Source: CADEED01 sp035502995
Lineage (GTDB): Bacteria > Pseudomonadota > Gammaproteobacteria > Steroidobacterales > Steroidobacteraceae
Direction of reading: 5' to 3'
Length of the DNA: 64,000 bases
Assembly: GCA_035502995.1 (NCBI GenBank)
Contig: DATJTW010000038.1
Span: forward strand, 17,111 to 81,110
Shown piece after piece: positions 33,543 to 42,575 of this stretch. A program made the position numbers and the translations under genes. Positions within the stretch are counted from its first letter, which is position 1. Each line of letters starts with the position of its first letter. The notes under the pieces were generated by a model that saw only the letters and a list, made by a program, of their open reading frames with translations, did not search any database and was not told the DNA's origin.

Positions 33543-34383
33543 TGGCGTTTTCCTTGAGGATGAGAGGCTGAACCTCGGGCTTGAACCCCGCCTCCGCGAA
33601 ATCCTTCATCCAGCGATCCGGCGTGATCAGCGGGAAATCGGACCCGAACAGCATCTTGTGCTTCAGCTGCGAGTTCGCGTAGCGCACGAGCTCCGGCGAA
33701 AAATACTTCGGCGACCACCCGGACAGGTCGATGTACACGTTCGGCTTGTGCAGGCACACCGACAGCGCCTCGTCCTGCCACGGCCACGACGGGTGCGCGA
33801 TGATCACGGTCATGTCCGGAAAATCCGCCGCGACGTCGTCGACGTGCATCGGGTTCGAATACTTCAGCTTCAACCCGCCGCCGCCCGGCATGCCGGTCCC
33901 GATCCCCGAATGCCCGCTGTGGAAGATCGCCGGCAGCTTGTACTCGGCGATCACCTCGTAGAGCTTGTACGCAAACCGGTCGTTCGGGAAAAATCCCTGG
34001 CACGTCGGGTGGAACTTGAAGCCGCGGATGCCGCCCTCTTCGATCAGCCGCCGCGCCTCGCGCACGCCCATCTTCCCCTTGTGCGGGTCGATCGAGGCGA
34101 ACGCCACCATCATGTCCGAGTTCTCGCGCGCCGCGTCGATCACTTCCTGGTTCGGGATCCGCCGCACACCCATCTCGAACTCGGTGTCGACCGTGAACAT
34201 CACGAGGCCGATCTTGCGCTCGCGGTAGTACGCCACAGTCTCCGGGATCGTCTTGCGCTTGTCCGCCTTGAAATACTTCGACGCCGCCTCGTCGTACGGC
34301 TCCTGCGCCGGATCCGGCTCCTGCCGGCACGACACCTCCGCATGCGTGTGCACGTCGATGGCGATCAGCTCGTTCACTTTCAT
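33520..34383 (-). CDS. amidohydrolase-2 family protein
   Basis: 287 residues. Metal site: IAIDVHTHAEV (HxH) at residue 8, FKFHPTCQGFFPND near 126, VIIAHPSWPWQDEAL near 193 and FGSDFPLITPDRW near 245. This is the decarboxylase/hydratase superfamily containing ACMSD and gamma-resorcylate decarboxylase. It is the last gene of a MarR-FadB-amidohydrolase operon and overlaps the upstream stop by 4 bases (ATGA). Substrate not identifiable. Confidence 0.88.
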   Translation of the reverse strand: MKVNELIAIDVHTHAEVSCRQEPDPAQEPYDEAASKYFKADKRKTIPETVAYYRERKIGLVMFTVDTEFEMGVRRIPNQEVIDAARENSDMMVAFASIDPHKGKMGVREARRLIEEGGIRGFKFHPTCQGFFPNDRFAYKLYEVIAEYKLPAIFHSGHSGIGTGMPGGGGLKLKYSNPMHVDDVAADFPDMTVIIAHPSWPWQDEALSVCLHKPNVYIDLSGWSPKYFSPELVRYANSQLKHKMLFGSDFPLITPDRWMKDFAEAGFKPEVQPLILKENAIKALKLG

Positions 34384-36488
34384 CGTGTCTTCTCCGCGCT
34401 CCAGTCGGCGAGCGTGCGCCCCTCGCGCACCAGCTTCACCAGCAACGGCGCCGGCTCCCAATGCATCGGTCCGAACATCGTGCGGTATTTTTCCATGCCC
34501 GCCAACAGCACCGGCAGGCCGATCGTATCCGCGTAGAACATCGGCCCGCCGCGATACCGCGGGAAGCCGTACCCCGAGCACCAGACCACGTCCACGTCGC
34601 CAGCGCGTTGCGCGATGCCTTCCTCGAGGATCTTCAATCCCTCGTTCATCAGCGGATACAGGCAACGCTCGAGGATTTCGGCGTCCGTATGCGCGCGCAA
34701 CATCACGCCGAGCTCGGCCGCCTTGTTCCGCAACAGCGCCAGTGCCTCCGGGTCGTCCTGCCGCGTGCGGTCGCCCTTCTCGTACTTGTAGTAACCGCGA
34801 CCGGTCTTCTGGCCCAGCCGGCCGGCGGCGTACATGGCGATGTCGGCCTGGTAGTAAGTCGGGTCCGGCGGATACCGCGACGCGTTCGTCTGGTGCACCG
34901 TCACGCCGACGTCGATGCCCGCCATGTCGAACACCGCCAGGATGCCCATCGCCATGCCGAAACCTTCCAGCACAGAGTCCACGCGCCGCGGCGTCGCGCC
35001 CTCCAGCAGCAGCCGCTGCGCCTCGCGCGCATAACCTTCCATCATCCGGTTGCCGATGAAGCCGTAGCAGACGCGCGCCAGCACCGGCGTCTTGCGCAGC
35101 AGCTTGGCCAGGTCCATCGACGTGCGGATGGATTCCGCGGACGTCTCGCGCCCGCGGATGACCTCGAGCAACGGCATCACGTTCGCCGGCGAGAAGAAAT
35201 GCAGCCCGATGAACTCCGGCGGCCGCTTCACCACCTTCGCGATCTCGTCGATGTCCAGCGTCGACGTGTTCGACGCGAGCAGCGCGCCCGGTTTCGCGAC
35301 CTCGTCCAGCTCGCGGAACACGGCCTGTTTGAGCTCGAGGTTCTCGAACACCGCCTCGATCACCACGTCGCAATCGGCCAGATCGGCATACGACAGCGAG
35401 CCCCGGATCAGGCCCAGGCGCCGCGCCTTCTCGGCCGCGTCGATGCGGCCGCGCTTCACCATGCTCTCGTAGGTCTCGTCGACGCGCTTCAGGCCGCGTT
35501 CGAGGCCGGCCTGGTCCGCATCGAGCAGCGTCACCGGCGTGCCGGCGTTCGCGAACGCGATCGCGATGCCGCCGCCCATCGTGCCGGCGCCGATCACGCC
35601 GGCCTTCGCCAGCGGCCGGGAACCCGCCTCCGCCGGCAATCCGTCGACCTTGCGCGTCTCGCGCTCGGCGAAGAACACGTGGATGGCGCCCTTCGCCTCG
35701 GGCGTGGCCTTCGTGGAATTCGCCAGCTTGTCCTCGAACAGCAGGCCTTCGGCGAACGGCAGGCGCGCCGTCGCGGTCACCGCTTCGATCGCCGTCAGCG
35801 CGGCGGTGCGGTTCGGATACAGCCGGCGGGCTTCGGTCTGCCACTTGCCCATCAGCTCGAGCGTCAGCGTCGCGGGATCGACGGTCCGCTCGCTGGTCCG
35901 GCGCGGCCCGTCCGCCTTGACGCGGTTTGCGAATTCGAGCACGCCCGCGACGAAGTCGCCGTCGATGACGGCATCGACGAGGCCCAGCTCCTTCGCCTTC
36001 GGTGCGTCGATCGGCTTCGCGTCGAAGATGATGCGCAACGCGTTGTCGAGGCCGACCAGCCGCGGCAGCCGCTGCGTGCCGCCGGCGCCCGGGATGATGC
36101 CCAGCGTGACCTCGGGCAGCATCAGCTTCGCCGTCGGCGTCGCGACGCGGTAGTGACACGCCAGCGCCAGCTCGAGACCACCGCCGATCGCCGAGCCGTG
36201 CAGGGCGGCGATCACGGGGATCTTCAGGTTCTCGAAGCGTCCGTAGAGATCGCGGAACTCGGCTTCCTTCGGCGGCCCGAAAAATTCGTTGATGTCGGCA
36301 CCGGTGAAGAAGTTGTTGCCGGCGGTGCGCAGCACCAGCGCGCGCGCGGTCTTGTCCGCGGCGACCTTCGCCAGCGCGTCGAACATGCCGGCGCGCGCCT
36401 CGGCGGTGATCGTGTTGACAGGAGGGCTATCCACCACGAGGACGGCGATGTCTCCGTGGCGTTGCAGATCGACGGTGGCTTGGGTCAT
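34380..36488 (-). CDS. enoyl-CoA hydratase / 3-hydroxyacyl-CoA dehydrogenase fusion
   Basis: 702-residue FadB/FadJ-like multifunctional protein. The N-terminal crotonase domain has RTAGNNFFTGADINEF near residue 54, HGSAIGGGLELALACHYRVA near 99 and LPEVTLGIIPGAGGTQRLPRL near 125. The NAD-binding domain starts near 295, GVIGAGTMGGGIAIAFANAGTPV. The C-terminal domain has GLHFFSPANVMPLLEVIRG near 425 and GFIGNRMMEGYAREA. The protein is the same size as FadB but stands without a FadA thiolase. Operon with MarR (upstream) and amidohydrolase (downstream), each overlapping by 4 bases, suggests a CoA-dependent side-chain degradation. Confidence 0.92.
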   Translation of the reverse strand: MTQATVDLQRHGDIAVLVVDSPPVNTITAEARAGMFDALAKVAADKTARALVLRTAGNNFFTGADINEFFGPPKEAEFRDLYGRFENLKIPVIAALHGSAIGGGLELALACHYRVATPTAKLMLPEVTLGIIPGAGGTQRLPRLVGLDNALRIIFDAKPIDAPKAKELGLVDAVIDGDFVAGVLEFANRVKADGPRRTSERTVDPATLTLELMGKWQTEARRLYPNRTAALTAIEAVTATARLPFAEGLLFEDKLANSTKATPEAKGAIHVFFAERETRKVDGLPAEAGSRPLAKAGVIGAGTMGGGIAIAFANAGTPVTLLDADQAGLERGLKRVDETYESMVKRGRIDAAEKARRLGLIRGSLSYADLADCDVVIEAVFENLELKQAVFRELDEVAKPGALLASNTSTLDIDEIAKVVKRPPEFIGLHFFSPANVMPLLEVIRGRETSAESIRTSMDLAKLLRKTPVLARVCYGFIGNRMMEGYAREAQRLLLEGATPRRVDSVLEGFGMAMGILAVFDMAGIDVGVTVHQTNASRYPPDPTYYQADIAMYAAGRLGQKTGRGYYKYEKGDRTRQDDPEALALLRNKAAELGVMLRAHTDAEILERCLYPLMNEGLKILEEGIAQRAGDVDVVWCSGYGFPRYRGGPMFYADTIGLPVLLAGMEKYRTMFGPMHWEPAPLLVKLVREGRTLADWSAEKTR

Positions 36489-36913
36489 TTGGTGTCGGAG
36501 AGTCTATTCAGCAGGGACAGAAGTTGTTGCCGGCCCTCGACGCCGATGCGCTCGACGAGCCGGCTCTCGTGCAGCGACTGCACTTCGCTCGCGCGCTCGA
36601 GCATGCGCCGGCCCTTGGCCGTCAGCTGCAGCTCGTAGCTGCGCGCGTCGCTGCTGGACTTGCGGCGCGTGATGAAGCCGCGCCGCTCCAGCTCGCTCAT
36701 CGTCGGCACGCAATTGGCCTTCTGCATGCCGAGCGCGTCGCAGACGCTCGTCTGGCTGGCGCCGGGATTCTCCGAGACGATGAGCATGAGGGTGTATTGC
36801 AGGGGGCGGATGTCCAGCCGGGCCAGGCCGTCGTTCAGCTCGGCATAGACCGTGCCCTGCGCGCGGCGCAGCGCATAACCGATCAGCTCCTTCAACGGCG
36901 CCGTCCGAACCAC
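36485..36913 (-). CDS. MarR-family transcriptional regulator
   Basis: 142 residues from GTG 36913 (GGGAG 6 bases upstream). Winged helix: RPLQYTLMLIVSENPGASQTSVCDALGM near 37, KANCVPTMSELERRGFITRRKSSSDARSYELQLTAKGRRML near 64. The DARSYELQLTAKG wing is typical. It heads the fadB-like operon and its stop overlaps the next start. A local repressor responding to an aromatic acid or CoA thioester is the likely role, by analogy with CouR/HcaR-type regulators. Confidence 0.9.
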   Translation of the reverse strand: MVRTAPLKELIGYALRRAQGTVYAELNDGLARLDIRPLQYTLMLIVSENPGASQTSVCDALGMQKANCVPTMSELERRGFITRRKSSSDARSYELQLTAKGRRMLERASEVQSLHESRLVERIGVEGRQQLLSLLNRLSDTK

Positions 36914-36993
36914 CGGGCTCCCCTCCTCTGCGGCCGAAATGCTGAGCCGGGGCCCCGGGGGCGTCTCGACCTTCAGGGAACTGGGTTTTGTGC

Positions 36994-37078
36994 ATCCGCT
37001 TCAGGTCCATCGATAGCTCGTATCAGAAATTACGATTAGTTGGGGCAAATAACTATCCCGTATAACCATTCGCGACAA
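36994..37078. promoter_or_regulatory. AT-richer MarR/AraC divergent control region
   Basis: The 193-base gap between the MarR and AraC genes contains the most AT-rich patch around. It includes TAGTT (37037-37041) and AACTA (37051-37055) as inverted arms nine bases apart, and ATAAC and TATAACC runs. Promoters for both genes are expected here, but I cannot pick a confident -35/-10 pair, and the inverted arms are short. Confidence 0.3.
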
Positions 37079-37106
37079 CGTCGGACACCTCGAGGGGGAG
37101 GGAGTC

Positions 37107-38117
37107 ATGGCTACCGTAGAATCGTTTTCGACCGCAGGTCTCGATCCGCGCCGCAAGCTCACCTACTGGAACGAGCGTGCGTGCGAAAGCTTCTCACCGC
37201 TGGTCTCGGATCCGGCGGACATCCGCACTTTCAATGGCAGCATCGCCCGCGCGGCGATCGGCGATCTCTCGCTCGCGGAGGTCTACTCCGACGCGCAGAT
37301 CGTGCGGCATTCGCGCGCGCACGTGGCGCGCACGCGCTCGTCGCTGTTCTTCCTGCACCTGCAGATGGAAGGCGAAAGCATCAATCGCCAGGACGGTCGC
37401 GAGGCCATCCTGCGCGCCGGCGACTTCACCTTGTGCGACAGCACGCGCCACTACGAGATCGTGTTCGGCGCGCCGAACCGCATGCTGGTGCTCGGCATCC
37501 CGGATGCCATCCTGCGCCGCCACATCGCCTGTCCCGAATGCCTGGTCGCCATCCCGATGGCCGCGGCCAGCGGCGTGTGCTCGTTGCTGTCGCGCTTCCT
37601 GCGCAACTTCTGGGGCGAGTACCAGAAGCAGATGGATATGCCGACCGCCGCGCGCGTCAACACGGCCATCCTCGACCTGGTCGCAGCCGCCTACGCGGAC
37701 CTGCCGCAGTCGCGCTCGGACCGCTCGTCGCTCGCGACCGCGCATCGCATCCGCATCATCAACTACATCGAAGCGCACCTGAACGATCCCGAGCTCACGC
37801 CGACGCGCATCGCCGAGGCGTGCAAGATGACCACGCGCTACCTGCACCACCTGTTCTCCGACCAGGACGAAACCGTCGCGCGCTACATCCTGCGCCGCCG
37901 GCTCGAGGCCTGCTCGCGGGCGCTGCTGTCGCCGTCGCAACGCGGCCGCACCGTCACCGCGATCGCGTTCGATTATGGCTTCAACAGCCCGACGCACTTC
38001 GGCCGCGTGTTCCGCGCCAAGTTCGGCGCCACCCCGCGCGAATACCGGCGCGAGAAGGCGGAGCCGGGCCACGGCTCGAAGATCGCGTTGCCGATGGCCG
38101 CGGCTGCGGCGTTCTGA
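37107..38117 (+). CDS. AraC-family transcriptional regulator
   Basis: 336 residues; GGGAGGGAG precedes ATG 37107. The N-terminal cupin-like sensor spans about 1-200 (LFFLHLQMEGESINRQDGREAILRAGDFTLCDSTRHYEI is typical of AraC_binding_2 proteins such as FeaR). The C-terminal double helix-turn-helix has LTPTRIAEACKMTTRYLHHLFSDQDETVARYILRRRLE and VTAIAFDYGFNSPTHFGRVFRAKFGATPREYRR. Divergent from MarR. Activator of a neighbouring catabolic operon is plausible; no target site seen. Confidence 0.92.
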   Translation: MATVESFSTAGLDPRRKLTYWNERACESFSPLVSDPADIRTFNGSIARAAIGDLSLAEVYSDAQIVRHSRAHVARTRSSLFFLHLQMEGESINRQDGREAILRAGDFTLCDSTRHYEIVFGAPNRMLVLGIPDAILRRHIACPECLVAIPMAAASGVCSLLSRFLRNFWGEYQKQMDMPTAARVNTAILDLVAAAYADLPQSRSDRSSLATAHRIRIINYIEAHLNDPELTPTRIAEACKMTTRYLHHLFSDQDETVARYILRRRLEACSRALLSPSQRGRTVTAIAFDYGFNSPTHFGRVFRAKFGATPREYRREKAEPGHGSKIALPMAAAAAF

Positions 38118-38125
38118 TCGCCACC

Positions 38126-38157
38126 TGGCTGGCACTTCCTCGGGGGAGTGCCAGCCA
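38126..38157. terminator. 11-bp stem-loop between the AraC gene and next ORF
   Basis: TGGCTGGCACT (38126-38136) pairs perfectly with AGTGCCAGCCA (38147-38157) around a 10-base loop. It starts 9 bases after the AraC stop. There is no following T-tract on either strand, so it is a candidate factor-dependent terminator or mRNA-stabilising hairpin. Confidence 0.5.
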
Positions 38158-38190
38158 TGGCAGCGCCGCCGCGACGGTATAGTCGCGGCC

Positions 38191-39015
38191 ATGATCAAAC
38201 CACTCAGCGCCCTCGCGGCCCTCGGCGTCCTCCCGACACTCTTTATATGCGCCCAGGCCCAGGCCCCCGCATCCGGCCCGGCCCCGAGCGCCGCCAGGCC
38301 CGAGGTGCCCGACTGGGCGATCCCGGGCTCTGCGACCCACAAGCAGGTGCCGCCGCCGCGGGATTTCCATCGCGCCAGCCTCCACGACCGCACGCCGATC
38401 GGCATCTTCTCCGCGCAATCGGACATCGGCGCCGCACTGGTACCCGGCAGCGCGACGTTCGCCGACGGCCGCTACACGATCCACTCCGCCGGCTACAACA
38501 TCTGGTACTCGCGCGACGAGTTCCGCTTCCTGTGGAAGGAGATGAAGGGCGACGTCTCGCTCGCGGCCGACGTCGCCTTCCCGGATCCAAATGGCTACGG
38601 CGACCGCAAGGCGGTGCTGGTGATCCGGCAGGATCTCGAGGACGACTCGAAGCAGGTCGTCGTGGCGCTGCACGGTCTGGGCATGATCCAGCTCGGACAG
38701 CGTCCGGAGAAAGGCGCGCTGACGAAGGACCGCGAGTTCCGCGTCGGCGGGCGCGGCCGGCCGCAGGGCAATTCGCCGGACTCGCTGGTCAACGACCTGG
38801 CAAAACGAATCGGCATCGAGAAACGCGGCGACCGGTTCTCGTTGTACGTCAGCCTCGAAGGCGAACCGATGACGCGCTTCGGTCCGCCGATCGAACTACC
38901 GATGGAGGCGCCGTTCTACGTCGGCATCGGGTTCTGCTCGCACCTGCCCGACGTCGTGGACAGCGCGGTGTTGTCGAACGTGGTGCTGGTGAACAAGGCC
39001 GGCAAGGTCCGCTAG
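38191..39015 (+). CDS. exported protein with DUF1349/ConA-like fold, function unknown
   Basis: 274 residues from ATG 38191. Signal peptide 1-24 (LFICAQAQA). The remainder reads as beta-sandwich: GSATFADGRYTIHSAGYNIWYSRDEFRFLWKEMKGDVSLAADV, then RKAVLVIRQDLEDDSKQVVVALHGLGMIQLGQRP, and EAPFYVGIGFCSHLPDVVDSAVLSNVVLV. This pattern resembles DUF1349-type domains that follow TolB-like propellers, and the family call is tentative. Stop overlaps the convergent dehydrogenase gene by 4 bases. Confidence 0.75.
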   Translation: MIKPLSALAALGVLPTLFICAQAQAPASGPAPSAARPEVPDWAIPGSATHKQVPPPRDFHRASLHDRTPIGIFSAQSDIGAALVPGSATFADGRYTIHSAGYNIWYSRDEFRFLWKEMKGDVSLAADVAFPDPNGYGDRKAVLVIRQDLEDDSKQVVVALHGLGMIQLGQRPEKGALTKDREFRVGGRGRPQGNSPDSLVNDLAKRIGIEKRGDRFSLYVSLEGEPMTRFGPPIELPMEAPFYVGIGFCSHLPDVVDSAVLSNVVLVNKAGKVR

Positions 39016-40457
39016 AGCTGGCCCTGGCTGACGAACTTCGTGACGAGGCAGGCATCGAGCCCTTCGATGCCCTCCTCGCTGCCATGGCCGCTTTCCTTCA
39101 CGCCGCCGAAGGGTGACTCGGGCACCGAGATCTGGAAGCTGTTGAGGCCGACCATGCCGGCTTCGATGCGCTCGGCCAGCAGGTTCACGCGCCGCGCATC
39201 GTTCGTGAAACCGAACGCGGCGAGCCCATACGGCAGGCGGTTCGCCTCGCGGATGGCCGCGTCGAAGTCGTCGAACGGATTCAGCAGCGCCACCGGCCCG
39301 AACGGTTCCTCGTTCATGATGCGTGCCGTGTCCGGCACGTCCGCGAGCACCGTGGGTTCGAAGAAGTAGCCGCGACGTTCGCGGCGTTTGCCGCCGGCCA
39401 GCAGCCGCGCGCCCCGCGCCACCGCTTCGTCGATCAACGACGACACCGCCGGCAACCGGCGCGCGTGCGCCAGCGGTCCCATGCGGTTCGCTTCGTCGAT
39501 GCCGTCGCCTACCGGCAACGCCTGCGCGCGCGCCGCGAATCCCGCGACGAACGCCGGGTAGATGGATCGGTGCACGAGGAACCGCGTCGGCGACACGCAT
39601 ACCTGGCCCGCGTTCCGGTACTTCGCGGTCACACAGGCTTCGAGCACCTTGTCGATGTTCACGTCGGAACAGACGATCACCGGCGCATGGCCGCCGAGCT
39701 CCATCGTCGTGCGCTTCATGCCGTCGGCGGCCAGCTTCACCAGTTGCTTGCCGACGGGGACCGACCCGGTGAACGACACCTTGCGGATCACGGGCGACGC
39801 GATCAGGTGCGTCGAGATCTCGTGCGGCACGCCGAACACGATCGCCAGCACGCCCTTCGGCAGTCCCGCGTCGTGCAGCGCCCGCGCAACCGCCAGCGCC
39901 GAGCCGGCGGCTTCCTCCGCCGGCTTCAGGATGCAGGTGCAGCCGGCCGCCAACGCCGCGCCGATCTTCCGCGCCGGGTTGCCCAGCGGAAAATTCCACG
40001 GCGCGAACGCGGCCACCGGCCCCACCGGTTCCTTCACGATGCTCATGCGCTGGCCGGGCAGTCGCTGCGGCAACACGCGCCCGTAGGCGCGTCGCCCCTC
40101 GTCCGCGTACCAGTCGAACACCTCGGCCGAGGCCTGCAACTCGATCCGCGTCTCGTGGATGGACTTGCCCATCTCGAGCGTCGCGATGCGCGCGATGTCT
40201 TCGCCACGTTCGCGCAGCAGGTCGGCGGCCTTGCGCAGGATCTTCGCGCGCTGCACGGGCAGCAACGCGCGCCATTCGGGCCACGCGCGTTGCGCCGCGG
40301 CCAGCGCGAGATCGAGATCCGCGGGCGTCGCGTGCGGCAGCTGCGCCAGGATTTCTTCGGTCGCGGGATTCACCACCGGCTGCGTGCGGCGCCCGCCGGC
40401 ATCCAGCCATTGACCGTCGATGTACAGCGTCGGCGCGGGATAGACGAATGAGCTCAT
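39012..40457 (-). CDS. NAD(P)-dependent succinate-semialdehyde-type dehydrogenase
   Basis: 481 residues from ATG 40457 (MSSFVYPAPTLYIDGQW). Aldehyde dehydrogenase superfamily, GabD group: FAPWNFPLGNPARKIGAALAAGCTCILKPAEEAAGS near 150, the catalytic glutamate in TMELGGHAPVIV near 256 and the catalytic cysteine in RNAGQVCVSPTRF near 288. NSFQISVPESPFGGVKESGHG near the end is typical of SSADH. Divergent from the decarboxylase gene at 40564 (106-base gap). Could oxidise succinate semialdehyde or an aromatic-derived semialdehyde. Confidence 0.9.
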   Translation of the reverse strand: MSSFVYPAPTLYIDGQWLDAGGRRTQPVVNPATEEILAQLPHATPADLDLALAAAQRAWPEWRALLPVQRAKILRKAADLLRERGEDIARIATLEMGKSIHETRIELQASAEVFDWYADEGRRAYGRVLPQRLPGQRMSIVKEPVGPVAAFAPWNFPLGNPARKIGAALAAGCTCILKPAEEAAGSALAVARALHDAGLPKGVLAIVFGVPHEISTHLIASPVIRKVSFTGSVPVGKQLVKLAADGMKRTTMELGGHAPVIVCSDVNIDKVLEACVTAKYRNAGQVCVSPTRFLVHRSIYPAFVAGFAARAQALPVGDGIDEANRMGPLAHARRLPAVSSLIDEAVARGARLLAGGKRRERRGYFFEPTVLADVPDTARIMNEEPFGPVALLNPFDDFDAAIREANRLPYGLAAFGFTNDARRVNLLAERIEAGMVGLNSFQISVPESPFGGVKESGHGSEEGIEGLDACLVTKFVSQGQL

Positions 40458-40563
40458 GCCGCGATCTCGCGCCGCGGCCGGCGCCGACACTCGATCACTC
40501 GCGAACTCAAAGTCGTCGCCACGTGAAATACCGGAGAAAGCTGCCGTGACATCATCCCGCGCC

Positions 40564-41589
40564 ATGCCCGACTACAAACGCATCGCCACCGAAGAAGCCT
40601 TCGCCACGCGCGAACAGATCCGCCTGTTCCGGCGGCTGCTCGACGATGGCTACGACGACCCGGGCTTCGTCAGCCTGTGGGGCTTCTACCTGCGCAGCCC
40701 CAGCGAACGCGCGCGTTTCATCATCGACCGGCTGCAGGAGCTCGGCGCGCCGCGCATCGCCGACATGGACGCGAGCGGCATCGACGTGCAGGTGCTGTCG
40801 CTGACCTCGCCCGGCGTCCAGGTGTTCGACGCGGCCACCGCCAACGCGCTCGCGATCTCGAGCAACGACGAACTCGCGGCCGCCATCGCGAAATACCCCA
40901 CCCGTTACGTCGGACTCGCCGCCGCCGCGCCGCAGGATCCGCGCGCCGCCGCGAAGGAGATCGAACGCGGCGTCACGAGGCTCGGCCTGCGCGGCGTCAT
41001 CCTGAACTCGCACACGCAGGGCGAGCGGCTCGACGACCCGAAGTTCTGGGACATCTTCGCCGCGGCCGAGGCGCTCGACGTCCCCGTCTATCTACATCCG
41101 AACTCGCCGCCGCGCGACATGATCCAGCCGTACCTGGAGGTCGGGCTCGACGGCGCGGTGTTCGGCTTCCAGGCGGAGACTGGCCTGCACATGCTGCGGA
41201 TCATCGTCGCCGGCGTGTTCGACCGCTTCCCGAAGCTCAAGATGATCATCGGCCACTGCGGTGAAGCGCTGCCGTTCTGGCTGTACCGCATCGACTACAT
41301 GCACACGGCCGCGACGCGCGCGAACCGCCACCCGCACATGCCGAAGCTGAGGCGCACGGTCGGCGAATACCTGCGCGAGAACGTGTACGTGACGAACAGC
41401 GGCGTCGCGTGGGCGCCGGCGATCATGCTTTGCCACCAGGTGATGGGGCCCGAGCACACGTTGTACGCCATGGACTATCCGTACCAGTTCGTGCCGTCGG
41501 AGGTCACGGTGTCCGACCAGCTGCCGATGTCGGCGGCGGACAAGAAGAAGTATTTCCAGACGAACGCCGAACGGCTGTTCAAGCTCTAG
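40564..41589 (+). CDS. ligW: 5-carboxyvanillate decarboxylase-like (LigW-type) amidohydrolase
   Basis: 341 residues from ATG 40564 (MPDYKRIATEEAFATREQ). It follows my recollection of Sphingobium LigW closely over its full length: VSLWGFYLRSPSERA, IADMDASGIDVQVLSLTSPGVQ, ILNSHTQGERLDD, VYLHPNSPP, IIGHCGEALPFWLYRIDYMH, VTNSGVAWAPAI, LYAMDYPYQFV and the YFQTNAERLFKL end. Mn ligands expected from the family lie in TEEAF, YLHP, IGHCGE and AMDYP. LigW removes a carboxyl from 5-carboxyvanillate during biphenyl lignin-dimer degradation. Gamma-resorcylate or related decarboxylation is the alternative. Stop overlaps the convergent AEC gene. Confidence 0.85.
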   Translation: MPDYKRIATEEAFATREQIRLFRRLLDDGYDDPGFVSLWGFYLRSPSERARFIIDRLQELGAPRIADMDASGIDVQVLSLTSPGVQVFDAATANALAISSNDELAAAIAKYPTRYVGLAAAAPQDPRAAAKEIERGVTRLGLRGVILNSHTQGERLDDPKFWDIFAAAEALDVPVYLHPNSPPRDMIQPYLEVGLDGAVFGFQAETGLHMLRIIVAGVFDRFPKLKMIIGHCGEALPFWLYRIDYMHTAATRANRHPHMPKLRRTVGEYLRENVYVTNSGVAWAPAIMLCHQVMGPEHTLYAMDYPYQFVPSEVTVSDQLPMSAADKKKYFQTNAERLFKL

Positions 41590-42503
41590 CCCGCCTTCAC
41601 GACGAAGGCCATCGACAGCGGGATCCACAACGATCCCAGGAACACCGAGATCGCCGCCGCCGTCGCCGCGAGATCGAGGTCCAGGTTCTCCCGCGCCGAC
41701 AGCACCACCGCCGTGAAGCCGATCGGCGCCGCGCCGCCGACGATGGCGATCGCGGCCGCCGTGCCGGTCAGGCCGAACAACCAGCCCAGCGCCAGGCCGA
41801 CCAGCGCGCCGAAGCCCGAGCGCAGCACCACCGCGGTCCACACCTCCGGCCGCCGCAACCCGCGCGCGCTGACCAGCAATCCCATCGCCAGCGGCACCAG
41901 CAGGATCAGGGTCTGTCCGAGTAGCAGCACCGCGTGCAGCCAGTCCCCGGGGATCGGCGCGCCGCCGAGGTTGAGTCCCAGCGCGATGAACAACACCCAC
42001 AGCGGCGGCGCCGCCAAAGCACGCTTCAGCAGCACGGGAATGTCGTCGGCATGGCCGCCGTACTTGCAGGCGGCCACCGTCGTCACGGTCCACACCAGGA
42101 TCGCGTGGCCCATGTCGAACATCACCAGCTGCGAGAACGCCGCGGCACCCAGGCTCAGCGACGCGAACGGATAGATCATCGAGTTGTTGATGGACATCGC
42201 CGACAGCGCCATCGCGCCCTCGCCGGTCTTCGGCAGTCCGAAGTGCCGCGCGGCGACGATCGCCGCGGCCCAGCCCGCCAGCGAGATGCAGATCGCGGTC
42301 ACCGGCAGTAGTGCGTGCTCGCGCGCCAGCGGCACGCCGGTCAGCGCGCCGAAGATCAGGATCGGCAGGCCGACGTTGAACACGAAGTTCAGCAACCACC
42401 GGCCCTGCGTCGCGCCCGCCAGTCCCGCGCGACGCGCGGCGACGCCGACGAAGAACAGGGCCGCGACGGCCGCGAGCCGCCAGTTCGCCACGAGGAATTC
42501 CAC
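41586..42503 (-). CDS. AEC-family transporter (auxin-efflux-carrier type)
   Basis: 305 residues from GTG 42503, with about ten hydrophobic helices. N-terminal FLVANWRLAAVAALFFVGVAARRAGL, then NFVFNVGLPILIFGAL, and the C-terminal half GLRRPEVWTAVVLRSGFGALVGLALGWLFGL and APIGFTAVVLSARENLDLDLAATAAAISVFLGSLWIPL. Members carry organic anions such as malate or malonate. Adjacent to the decarboxylase gene, it might export or import an aromatic acid, which is inference only. No clear Shine-Dalgarno. Confidence 0.85.
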   Translation of the reverse strand: MEFLVANWRLAAVAALFFVGVAARRAGLAGATQGRWLLNFVFNVGLPILIFGALTGVPLAREHALLPVTAICISLAGWAAAIVAARHFGLPKTGEGAMALSAMSINNSMIYPFASLSLGAAAFSQLVMFDMGHAILVWTVTTVAACKYGGHADDIPVLLKRALAAPPLWVLFIALGLNLGGAPIPGDWLHAVLLLGQTLILLVPLAMGLLVSARGLRRPEVWTAVVLRSGFGALVGLALGWLFGLTGTAAAIAIVGGAAPIGFTAVVLSARENLDLDLAATAAAISVFLGSLWIPLSMAFVVKAG

Positions 42504-42525
42504 GCCGCGAATCTAGCGCATGCGC

Positions 42526-42537
42526 GCATACGTATGC
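42526..42537. promoter_or_regulatory. LacI-type operator 1 (before halogenase)
   Basis: GCATACGTATGC, a perfect 12-bp palindrome with central CG, 38 bases upstream of the first halogenase ATG. One of five copies of one motif in the starch locus (others at 44160, 52146, 53580 and 60594). Confidence 0.75.
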
Positions 42538-42575
42538 TTGCCCGACGCAGGCAGGGCCATGCCACCATGCGCGCC

